The translations under genes and the position numbers were made by a program. Below are positions 10,015-17,839 of a stretch of DNA of 64,000 nucleotides, piece by piece (position 1 is the stretch's first letter; each line of letters begins with the position of its first letter). The DNA is from a candidate division KSB1 bacterium (GTDB lineage: Bacteria; Zhuqueibacterota; Zhuqueibacteria; Zhuqueibacterales; Zhuqueibacteraceae): NCBI GenBank assembly GCA_034506255.1, contig JAPDPX010000008.1, forward strand, positions 248,001-312,000. The letters run 5' to 3'. A model generated the notes under the pieces. It was not told where the DNA came from. It made no database searches and saw only the letters and a list, made by a program, of their open reading frames with translations.

Positions 10015-10683
10015 ATGGCGGAAGGGCCGTGCCCCTGCTTTTGCGAGGCGCTTCACTTTCATGAAAAACCAACACTCGCCAGCCGCAAGCTGGTTGCGGA
10101 TCAGGCGATTCTCGCGGCCGTGCGACATCATCAACCACGGCGTGTGCTCGATCTCGGTTGTGGAGAAGGCTGGCTGGCCCGCTGTCTGGCGCAGCCGGGC
10201 CGGAAAGTGCTGGGTGTCGATGCCATACCGGCGTTGATTGCAGCGGCGCGGCAGCGCGGTCGGGCGGCGTTTGCCGTGTGTTCGGATGAAGAAATTGCCG
10301 CGGGCGCGCTGGCCCCGCACGGCCGTTTCGATGCGGTCGTCTGCAATTTTTCCCTGTTGGGTGAGAAATCGGTGGAGAAACGGTTGCGTGCTGTGCCGGC
10401 GCTGCGGAGTCACCGCGGCCGCTTGTTTGTGCAAACGCTGCCTCCGCGGGTGGCTTGCGGCCGTGAGCCTGATTGCGATGGCTGGCGGCCCGGCTCATGG
10501 CAGGGATGCGGCCCGGGGTTCACCCGGCCCGCGCCGTGGTATTTTCGCACCGTCCGTTCGTGGCTCAATCTCTTCACGCGCTGCGGCCTGCGCCTGGTGG
10601 AATGCCGGGAGCCCCTGCATCCGCACACTCTCGCGCCGGCCGCGATTCTTTTCATTTGCGCCGCACCCAAGCCGGCCGCCTGA
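10015..10683 (+). CDS. Class I SAM-dependent methyltransferase
   Basis: This 222-residue protein has the Rossmann methyltransferase core. Motif I is VLDLGCGEGW, the acidic residue after strand 2 is in VLGVDAIP, and strand 4 reads FDAVVCNFSLLG. The C-terminal part has WYFRTVRSWLNLFTRCGL, as in small-molecule or quinone-type methyltransferases. The gene starts 16 bases after the SusD stop, so it may share its transcript, but it ends head-to-head with the MOSC gene. The substrate cannot be named. The ATG at 10015 has no strong ribosome site and the start may be slightly different. Confidence 0.8.
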   Translation: MAEGPCPCFCEALHFHEKPTLASRKLVADQAILAAVRHHQPRRVLDLGCGEGWLARCLAQPGRKVLGVDAIPALIAAARQRGRAAFAVCSDEEIAAGALAPHGRFDAVVCNFSLLGEKSVEKRLRAVPALRSHRGRLFVQTLPPRVACGREPDCDGWRPGSWQGCGPGFTRPAPWYFRTVRSWLNLFTRCGLRLVECREPLHPHTLAPAAILFICAAPKPAA

Positions 10684-10709
10684 GCGGGGTGTGTCCGGCA
10701 GCAGCGGTC

Positions 10710-11162
10710 TCAGCTTGTGGCGGTGATCCAGCTCACCGCATCACCCACCACGATCTCCCCATCATCCAAAACTTCCGCAAACACGCCGCCCCCCCAGTGG
10801 TGTTCCATGCAGGCGCGCAGCCCGGACAGGGCCTCGTCCATGCGTTCGCACGGCCGGGTTTCGCCGAGAATGCGCAGCCGGCAGTGGCCGATTTGCAGCA
10901 GGCGGCCGCGGCTGTCCTGCAATGGCAAGCCGCTGATCATCAAATTGGCACGCCGGGCAGCGGGATCGAGCTGTGCGCCCAGTTGCTGCATCATCTCCGC
11001 CCAGCGTTCCGCCGCGATGATCGTCACCTGGCGCTTGCCGCCCTGATTGGCATTGCCCACCAGCCCCCGGCCCGCCACCAGTCGTGCGGCTGGCTGCGGG
11101 TCCATCGGGCCACGCCTGGCGCGTTTGATCCAGATTCGTTCGAGTTTGCCTGTTGTTGGCAT
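10710..11162 (-). CDS. MOSC domain protein
   Basis: This 150-residue protein is essentially one MOSC domain, the C-terminal domain of molybdenum-cofactor sulfurases and YiiM-like proteins that handle sulfur or Moco. Landmarks are RGLVGNANQGG, RRANLMISGLPL, and the conserved cysteine in TRPCERMD followed by GGGVFAEVL and GEIVVGD. The ATG at 11162 has AAGGGAAG at good spacing, so the long upstream extension of the frame was rejected. It is divergent from the subtilase. The substrate is unknown. Confidence 0.88.
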   Translation of the reverse strand: MPTTGKLERIWIKRARRGPMDPQPAARLVAGRGLVGNANQGGKRQVTIIAAERWAEMMQQLGAQLDPAARRANLMISGLPLQDSRGRLLQIGHCRLRILGETRPCERMDEALSGLRACMEHHWGGGVFAEVLDDGEIVVGDAVSWITATS

Positions 11163-11443
11163 GGTCTTCCCTTTGTGTTTTTGTCCTGGGTCGGCAACGG
11201 AAAAGCACAGTCGCCGCATGTATCGCAAAACTCCCTGCCCGCCGTTTCTGCCTGTCTTCCCGGTGCGCGTTTTGTTTGAAGCCGAAGGCGTGATGATTGG
11301 GTTTGAGATGTGCGAACAGCCGGTGACCGGTTGCAAAAAGCCCTTGCTTTTCCGGGGGCGGGACGCTATTGTTGCACATTTCTTAAGGCGCGAAGACAGC
11401 CGTACCCCAATTCACTTTCAACCCCCAAGACAAAGGACTTCGC

Positions 11444-14365
11444 ATGTTTCGGACTCGAATTGCAGCCGTCGCGGCCGTGAGCGGGATGTGGGTCAGTTTG
11501 ATGGCGGCGTTTCCTGCAAGAGCCGCCGACACCCTGGCGGGAGGCGCAGGATCGCGACAAACGAATCCCCAGGTTGCCGTGCCCGGCGTGGTGGTGGTCA
11601 AATTCGCAGGCGAGCAGTTGCTTGCGGAAACTCTCACTGCCACCGGCCGGCCGGCACTTGACAGTTTGTTGCGCGCGCAGCGCATTCAGCGATTGCAACA
11701 AGTTCTGCCGGCACGGCAGCGGCGGCAGGCGCGCGCGGCGCGGCGGCTCGACAACGTTTATTTCGCCCACTTCCACGGCGGTGCGGCGCCGGAACAGGTG
11801 GCGGCCGCACTGCGCCAAAGTCCGTTGGTGATCTATGCCGAGCCGAAATACCGACACACCATCATCGCCATCCCCAATGACCCCTCGTTTCCCAACCAGA
11901 CCTTTTATAATCTCGTGCGCGCCCCGCAGGCGTGGGACGCGGTGAAGGGCGAGCAGGGCAGTGTGGTGATTGCCATCGTTGACGGCGGCACAGACATCGG
12001 CCATCCGGATCTCGCGGCGAATCTCTGGCGCAATCCCGGCGAGATTGCCGGCAACGGCGTGGACGACGACCACAACGGCTTCATCGACGATGTGCACGGC
12101 TGGAACTTCGCGAACAACACACCGGATCCCACCGGCCTGGCGGGCACACCGGACAATGCCAATCACGGCACGCATACCGCGGGCCTCGCCACCGCGGTTA
12201 CCGACAACAACACTGGCGTGGCGGGCATGAGCTGGAACGCGAAGTTGATGGCGGTGTGCGCCAGTGATTCGGCAACCGACCGCTATATCACCTATGGCTT
12301 CGAAGGCATCCTGTATGCCGTAAACAACGGCGCCGACATCATCAGTCTGAGCTGGGGCGGGTACAGCAATTCCGCCTTCGAGCAGGAAGTGATCGATTAT
12401 GCCGCCGATTTGGGGGTGGCGATCGTGGCGGCGGCGGGCAACAACAATTCCCGCGCGCTGCATTATCCCTCCGCTTACCGCCATGTCCTGGCGGTGGCCA
12501 ACACCACCAACAGTGACACGCGCAATCCCGCTTCGAATTACGGCACCTGGGTGGATGTTGCGGCACCCGGCACCGCCATTTTGAGCACTGTCAACCACGG
12601 CCAGTATGCCACATTCAGCGGTACGTCCATGTCCTGCCCGCTGGTGGCGGGCCTGGTGGCGCTGGTGCGCACCCGGCATCCAGATTGGAATGGCTTGCAG
12701 GCGGCGGAGCAGGTGCGCGTCACGGCCGACAACATCGACAGCAAAAATCCCGGTTATGCGGGCCTGCTGGGTTTCGGCCGCATCAATGCGCAGCGCGCCG
12801 TCACCGAGAGCCTGCCCTCCCTGCGCCTGACCGGCGTTCGTGTCGTGGAGAGTGATGGCGATGGCGTAATTGAACCGGGTGAAACCGTCGATGTCTGGAT
12901 CACGCTGCACAACTATCTTGCCGCTGCCAGCGGCATCAGTGTGAGCCTGCTGGAAAGCGATGCCTACATCACGCTCACCTCCGCCACGGCCAGGCTGGCG
13001 GCGCTCGGCACGCAGGAGCGGGCCGAGCTCACCACGCCGTTGCGCTTCACCGTGGCCGGCAATGCGCCCAGCGGCCATCCCGTGGACTTCACCCTGCGTC
13101 TCGTGACCAACGAGTATGAAGATCGCGATTATTTCACCCTGACGATTTTGCCAACCGCCGGCGCCATCAACATCAACAACATTGCCACCACAGTGACCAA
13201 CATCGGCCGCCTCGGCAATCTCGACCCCGCGGATGCCGCCAGCGGTGTGGGCTTTCGCTTCAAAAACGGCCCCAGTTTGCTGTTTGAAGGCGGCATCATT
13301 GCCGGCACCGGCCCCGCGCAAATTTCGAATGCCGTGCGCGGCCTGTTGTCCGGCAGCCAGCAACTCAATGATCAGGACTTCACCATTGCCCCGAACGGCG
13401 ATCTGCGCGTGCTCGCGCCCGGCACCCGCAGCGATCAGGAAAGTCTCGGTATTTTCGAAGACGGCGCCGCCAACAATCCGATGAACATCCGCATCACCCA
13501 GGAAAGCTTCGCCATGAAGGACGCGCCCCACGATGACTTCATCCTGCTGCGCTACAGCATCGAAAATCAAAAGGACACGCCGCTGAACAATTTTCATTTC
13601 GGTGTTTTTTTCGACTGGGATATTGACGGCGGCACCTTTGCCACCAACAAAACCGACCATGATGCCTCCCGCCGGCTGGGCTACGCCTTCGACAGCGGCA
13701 GCGGGCCCAAAACCTACGTCGGCATGTCGCTGGTGAGTGAGAGCCCCTTCAACTACGAGGCCATCTACAACGATCCCAATGCGCCCGGCTTCACCGGCAT
13801 CGGGCTGCATGACGGCTTCACCGACACGGAAAAATGGCAGTCGATCAGCGGCGGCATCGGCCTCGAACGCGCCGGCCCGGCGGATGTTTCCTTCGTGGTG
13901 GCCGCCGGCCCTTTCGACCTTGCGCCTCATGGCGTCGTCACGGTGGGTTTTGCGCTGCTCGCCGGCGAAAATCTCGCCGATTTGCAGGCCAATGCCGATG
14001 CGGCGCAGGCCTTGTGGCGCAGCCTGTTCGCGACGCAGGTGTCTGAGCCGCGCACGCCCGGACTGCCCACCGCCTTTGGCCTGGCGCAGAATTTTCCCAA
14101 TCCTTTTCAGGTCAGGGAGGCGCGCGGCGCCCGCACCACGATTGCGTTTCAATTGCCGGTGGCGGAAACGGTGACCCTCGAGCTTTATGATGTGCTCGGA
14201 CAAAAAGTCCGCACGCTGGTGCACGAGCGGCGCGCTGCCGGTTTTCACCGGGTCATGTGGGACGGCCGCAGCGCCGCCGGCGGGTTGGTGCCGAATGGCA
14301 TTTACTTTTACCGTCTCACTGCCGGCAGCTTCATACAAACGCGCAAACTGGTGCTGCTGCGCTGA
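11444..14365 (+). CDS. Secreted S8 subtilisin-like protease with T9SS-type sorting domain
   Basis: This is a 973-residue exported serine protease. The order is signal peptide (about 1-27), inhibitor-like prodomain (about 45-145), and S8 catalytic domain (about 150-470) with Asp180 (IAIVDGGTD), His241 (NHGTHTAGL) and Ser395 (FSGTSMSCPLVAG). It continues with beta-rich domains (about 475-880) and a C-terminal sorting domain that starts LAQNFPNPF and ends GIYFYRLTAG...KLVLLR. All triad residues are present, so it should be active. A putative zinc-metallopeptidase-like gene overlaps its stop codon. It probably degrades extracellular protein, possibly feeding the RagAB-like importer upstream; that link is inferred. 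Confidence 0.94.
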   Translation: MFRTRIAAVAAVSGMWVSLMAAFPARAADTLAGGAGSRQTNPQVAVPGVVVVKFAGEQLLAETLTATGRPALDSLLRAQRIQRLQQVLPARQRRQARAARRLDNVYFAHFHGGAAPEQVAAALRQSPLVIYAEPKYRHTIIAIPNDPSFPNQTFYNLVRAPQAWDAVKGEQGSVVIAIVDGGTDIGHPDLAANLWRNPGEIAGNGVDDDHNGFIDDVHGWNFANNTPDPTGLAGTPDNANHGTHTAGLATAVTDNNTGVAGMSWNAKLMAVCASDSATDRYITYGFEGILYAVNNGADIISLSWGGYSNSAFEQEVIDYAADLGVAIVAAAGNNNSRALHYPSAYRHVLAVANTTNSDTRNPASNYGTWVDVAAPGTAILSTVNHGQYATFSGTSMSCPLVAGLVALVRTRHPDWNGLQAAEQVRVTADNIDSKNPGYAGLLGFGRINAQRAVTESLPSLRLTGVRVVESDGDGVIEPGETVDVWITLHNYLAAASGISVSLLESDAYITLTSATARLAALGTQERAELTTPLRFTVAGNAPSGHPVDFTLRLVTNEYEDRDYFTLTILPTAGAININNIATTVTNIGRLGNLDPADAASGVGFRFKNGPSLLFEGGIIAGTGPAQISNAVRGLLSGSQQLNDQDFTIAPNGDLRVLAPGTRSDQESLGIFEDGAANNPMNIRITQESFAMKDAPHDDFILLRYSIENQKDTPLNNFHFGVFFDWDIDGGTFATNKTDHDASRRLGYAFDSGSGPKTYVGMSLVSESPFNYEAIYNDPNAPGFTGIGLHDGFTDTEKWQSISGGIGLERAGPADVSFVVAAGPFDLAPHGVVTVGFALLAGENLADLQANADAAQALWRSLFATQVSEPRTPGLPTAFGLAQNFPNPFQVREARGARTTIAFQLPVAETVTLELYDVLGQKVRTLVHERRAAGFHRVMWDGRSAAGGLVPNGIYFYRLTAGSFIQTRKLVLLR

Positions 14366-14808
14366 TGCCACACCCGGAGAACGACGAACGCCGGCGCTTG
14401 GCAGTGGCTTTCGTGAGCCGTTTCATTGACGCGCCGGATTTGCGCCAGCGCATCAGCGCCGTGCTCGCCAGTTTGCCGCCGGAAGTGGTGTCCGATATCG
14501 TGAACGACGACCGCTTTCGCATGGCGGTGTACGATGTTCGCGATCCGGCCGGCAACTCATTGCATTTTGCGCCACCGGGCGTGGGCAACAACGGCAGCCG
14601 CATGATCGCCTGGAAGTCCTCGCTCAGCACCGCGCCGCTGGAGTTTGCCAACTACGTCATCGCGCATGAATTCGCGCATGCCTGGCTGCGCAATCGCGGC
14701 CGCACCACGGATGAAGATCCGGAAGATGCCGCGGATGCCCTGGCCAGGGAATGGGGCTATGAGAAACCGGAGAGCGCCCGGCGCTTCACCTGGTGGCGCC
14801 GCTCATGA
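14365..14808 (+). CDS. Small HExxH protein, putative zinc metallopeptidase
   Basis: This is a cytoplasmic protein of 147 residues with no signal peptide. It carries VIAHEFAHAWLR, an HExxH zinc-binding motif in the form HEFAH, followed by a Glu/Asp-rich segment (DEDPEDAADALAREWGY) that could give the third ligand. The ATG overlaps the subtilase stop codon (TGATG), so translation is very likely coupled. The C-terminal WGYEKPE...WWRRS resembles ends of small SprT-like or radical-repair peptidases, but no family is recognised with confidence. Coupling a cytoplasmic HExxH protein to an exported protease is unusual. Confidence 0.75.
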   Translation: MPHPENDERRRLAVAFVSRFIDAPDLRQRISAVLASLPPEVVSDIVNDDRFRMAVYDVRDPAGNSLHFAPPGVGNNGSRMIAWKSSLSTAPLEFANYVIAHEFAHAWLRNRGRTTDEDPEDAADALAREWGYEKPESARRFTWWRRS

Positions 14809-14874
14809 CGTGGCGGCTGGAAGCTGCACGGCACAGGTGAAGCCTTCGCCAGCCTGCCCTCCTGCCGCCAATGC

Positions 14875-14926
14875 AAAATCCCACGCCAGCAGTTTTATTA
14901 GAATGCTGCTGCCGTGGGATTTTTTT
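14875..14926. terminator. Bidirectional intrinsic terminator
   Basis: A near-perfect stem pairs AAAATCCCACG and CAGCAG with CTGCTG and CGTGGGATTTT around a short AT-rich loop, followed by a T run on the plus side and matched by A bases on the other. It sits between the convergent HExxH and TolB-like genes and can serve both. Confidence 0.85.
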
Positions 14927-14978
14927 CGGTTGGAGCAGGCCGCCGGCCGGAGCGCGAGGCCAAACGCGCCGGGCCCGC

Positions 14979-16154
14979 TTATTTCCAACTCACAAAGTTC
15001 GAATCCGCGCGCGCGGGCTTTTCCACCCAGTCGGCAACAAAGACATTGGTGTCGCGCGTGGGCGTGCGTTGCGTGTTGCGGTTCGAGCAGAAGGCGAGCT
15101 GCCGGCCACTGTAGGAAAACATGGGAAAAGCATCGAAGGTGTCGGTATGGGTGATCTGCTCCAGGCCGGTGCCGTCGGTCTTGATCATGAAAATATCGAA
15201 GTTGCGGCCGCCCTTGTCGAGCGAATGGTGATTGGAGCAGAACAGCACCCGTTTGCCATCGGGGTGAAAAAACGGCGCCCAATTCGCGCCGGGGAGATGG
15301 GTGACCTGGCGCACGTTTTTGCCGTCGGCGTCGGCAATGAAAACGTTGAGCGCCTTGGGTTCGACCAGCCCTTGGGCGAGCAACTCACGATAGGCGATGG
15401 CCTCTTCACCGGTGGGCCGGCTGGCACGCCAGACGATCTGTTTCGAATCGCGCGAAAAGAAGGCGCCGCCGTCATACCCCAGCTCGGAAGTCAATTGCAA
15501 ATTTTCGCCGGTTTTCAAATCAAAACGCCAAAGTTCAAGATCGCCGGAGCGAGTCGAGGTGTAGACGAGATAACGGCCGTTGGGTGAGAGGGTGGCCTCG
15601 GCGTCATAGCCCGGCCCGCCAAGCAACAGTCTGGGGGTGTGATCTTGGGGGCCAGCGACATAGATTTCGTAGTCCTGCAACAACGCCCAGACGTAACGGC
15701 CCTGGGCGAACATCATGCCTTTCGGGCAATCCGGGCTGGCGGCATGCGTCGAGGCATAGAGCCAGCGGCCATCCTTGAAAAAGTAACTGCACGTCGTGCG
15801 CCCCTTCCCCGTGGAAAGCAGCTCGTATTGTTTGCCGCTCTTCAGAGGCTTGCCGTTCACATTCATCACGAAGATCTGATCGCAACCCTGCGGATTGATC
15901 TGCGCCCAGTCACTCTGAAAGATGAGCTGCTTGTCATCATAACTCCAGTAGGCCTCGGCATTATTTCCGCCAAAAGTCAGTTGCCGTACGTTGCGCAGAT
16001 GCACCTCGCCGGTGTAGCGCAGCGAATCGCTGCTCCCGTTGCTTTGCGTCGCGCCCGTGGCAAACCAGCAGGCCAACAGCAGGCAGCAGCTTGTGACCTT
16101 CCGCAGGCGCCGGCTCGATCCGGCCGGCACCGACCAGCCATGGTTACTTTTCAC
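14979..16154 (-). CDS. Secreted TolB-like beta-propeller protein (PD40 repeats)
   Basis: This exported protein has about 391 residues and is built of PD40/TolB propeller blades, for example QLTFGGNNAEAYWSYDDKQL, YLVYTSTRSGDLELWRFD and QVTHLPGANWAPFFHPDGKR. The start was set at GTG 16154 because GGGAG precedes it at normal spacing and a hydrophobic leader follows (VTSCCLLLACWFATGATQS). The upstream ATG at 16280 would bury that leader. Such proteins are often periplasmic or surface scaffolds; no catalytic domain is attached. It follows the Asp-box protein and the S46 peptidase on the same strand. Confidence 0.85.
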   Translation of the reverse strand: MKSNHGWSVPAGSSRRLRKVTSCCLLLACWFATGATQSNGSSDSLRYTGEVHLRNVRQLTFGGNNAEAYWSYDDKQLIFQSDWAQINPQGCDQIFVMNVNGKPLKSGKQYELLSTGKGRTTCSYFFKDGRWLYASTHAASPDCPKGMMFAQGRYVWALLQDYEIYVAGPQDHTPRLLLGGPGYDAEATLSPNGRYLVYTSTRSGDLELWRFDLKTGENLQLTSELGYDGGAFFSRDSKQIVWRASRPTGEEAIAYRELLAQGLVEPKALNVFIADADGKNVRQVTHLPGANWAPFFHPDGKRVLFCSNHHSLDKGGRNFDIFMIKTDGTGLEQITHTDTFDAFPMFSYSGRQLAFCSNRNTQRTPTRDTNVFVADWVEKPARADSNFVSWK

Positions 16155-16457
16155 AATGGGCTCCCTTGAGTTTGTATTGCATCCCACGACAACGCCGCAG
16201 CTTGCATTTGGGACGGGATCTCCGCGCTGCACGGGAGGCCACAGCTCAGCACAGGGCATCCCGCCTGCAGACAGGCGCAAACCGGCGTCAGGAACTCGTC
16301 AGGATGACAAAGAGACGCGATCGTTCCTGCCCGCCAACGAAGATACCCGCCGGGCATCCGGCTCCGGCGCCTCACCAGTCGAAAAAACAGGTTCCTGTTC
16401 CTGTCGAGGCGCCAGCGCGGAAGCGGCCGGAGATTTTATGCTTGCGGTGCGGCGGCC
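16155..16457. other. Non-coding gap between two propeller genes
   Basis: No gene is supported in these 303 bases. The stretch includes CGTCAGGATGACAAAGAG near 16288, which resembles a fragment also seen around 2464-2530. It is presumably the leader of the TolB-like gene, but no promoter is clear. Confidence 0.3.
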
Positions 16458-17804
16458 TCACCGGCCCGGCAGCAAATCATCCTTGCGCAGGGGCAGTGTG
16501 CGCAGCTCCAACGAATCGGCGGTGGTGAACGCCGTCCATATCGGCAGAATATAGCCAGCTTGTGCGGCGATACCGGTATAATCGCCGAAGAACACCGACT
16601 TTTTGGTGGTGAAAGGCTGCGGTGAGAGACGGTAATTGCGGAACGTTTCGCCGCCATCGAAAGAGGCGGCCAGGTACACGTGCGTGGCCGTGGCATCGCT
16701 GCCCGCCGCGCGGCGATCATAAAACAAAATATAAATCGCACCGTCCTGCGGATCGACCGCCAGCCAGGTCAAAAATTGTTCCCTGCCGTTCCCCACGGAA
16801 TCATCATTGACGCGCCGCGGTGTGCTCCAGCTTGCGCCGCCATCGCGGGACCATGCCAGAAAAACATCGGGATCGCCGTGACGCTGGTCGATCCAGTTGA
16901 GATAGATCGTCCCGCGATAGGGGCCGTGGCTCACATCACAAGCAGTGACCGGCATGCCGTTGCAGCGGTAAATGCCGTCGACGTCGAAATTCCACCCTCC
17001 GGGCATGGGACTGACCACCACATCCTGCCCGAAGGTCACGCCCCCATCGCGTGATTTGTCGAAATAAATGCCGTCAGGGCCCGCCCACGCCAGATAAACT
17101 TCACCGTCAGGCCCGACCGCCGGCACGCAGCCCTCCACGGTGTTGTCATCATCACGGGCATCGCCGGCCAGCTCATTGACGCGCTGCGGCGCCTGGAAGG
17201 AGCGGCCGCCGTCGATGGAGCGCGAGAACAAGATGAAGCTGCTGTCCTCCGGTGCGGCGCTGCCGTAGGTCGTGAACTCCGTCCACGCGATGTAGATATT
17301 GCCGTGCCAGGCGCTGCCGGTGTTGTCGATGGCGAAATAGGGCTTGTCCTGAAAGGGCGTGGCGGTGTTGAGATCGTAGACGGCCACCGGCTCCAGCCAG
17401 GAATGGCCGCCATCCACGGACTTGATGCAAAAAATGCCGGAAACATTTTCCCGCCGGAAGCCGGTGAAGGAAATGTACACGCTGTAGCAGTTGCCCCCGG
17501 CATCACAACGCACCGAGCAATCACCCTGCACCCGTTTTTCGGGGTTGGGCAGCGGCTGTTCGAAAAAGGTGCGGCCGCCATCGAAGGAGGTGTAGGCATA
17601 GTTGGTGACGCGCGTGCCGAGATGGCGGCCGCTGGCATGCGACACCGCCACCAGGTTGTGCGGATGCAGCGGATTGATGGCGATCGCCACCTCATTGGGA
17701 TTGCGAGCGCTGCGGTTGACGCGCACCGCCGGTCGCGCCAGGTTTTGCGCCACCGCCGGCATCAGCCACAGAAGCAGCAACAGGCCGGTCACAAGGGCAG
17801 CCAT
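16458..17804 (-). CDS. Secreted six-Asp-box (BNR repeat) beta-propeller protein
   Basis: This is a 448-residue exported protein. The ATG at 17804 follows GGAGGAT and opens a signal peptide (MAALVTGLLLLLWLMPAVAQ). Six Asp boxes are visible: SFDGGRTF, SVDGGHSW, SIDGGRSF, SRDGGVTF, SRDGGASW and SFDGGETF. This is the pattern of a six-bladed sialidase-type propeller. The FRIP arginine motif of true sialidases is not seen, so glycosidase activity should not be assumed. It starts 35 bases downstream of the S46 peptidase stop and is likely co-transcribed with it. Confidence 0.88.
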   Translation of the reverse strand: MAALVTGLLLLLWLMPAVAQNLARPAVRVNRSARNPNEVAIAINPLHPHNLVAVSHASGRHLGTRVTNYAYTSFDGGRTFFEQPLPNPEKRVQGDCSVRCDAGGNCYSVYISFTGFRRENVSGIFCIKSVDGGHSWLEPVAVYDLNTATPFQDKPYFAIDNTGSAWHGNIYIAWTEFTTYGSAAPEDSSFILFSRSIDGGRSFQAPQRVNELAGDARDDDNTVEGCVPAVGPDGEVYLAWAGPDGIYFDKSRDGGVTFGQDVVVSPMPGGWNFDVDGIYRCNGMPVTACDVSHGPYRGTIYLNWIDQRHGDPDVFLAWSRDGGASWSTPRRVNDDSVGNGREQFLTWLAVDPQDGAIYILFYDRRAAGSDATATHVYLAASFDGGETFRNYRLSPQPFTTKKSVFFGDYTGIAAQAGYILPIWTAFTTADSLELRTLPLRKDDLLPGR

Positions 17805-17839
17805 GGCTTCATCCTCCAGGAGCTGAGTGTGAACGCCGC

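Noticed and set aside
11366..14371. Minus-strand open frame of 1001 codons opposite the subtilase
   Set aside because: The subtilase has an intact triad, signal peptide and sorting domain; the antisense frame has none of these.
16458..17804. Calling the Asp-box protein a sialidase
   Set aside because: Asp boxes alone mark the fold; the FRIP motif and arginine triad were not seen.
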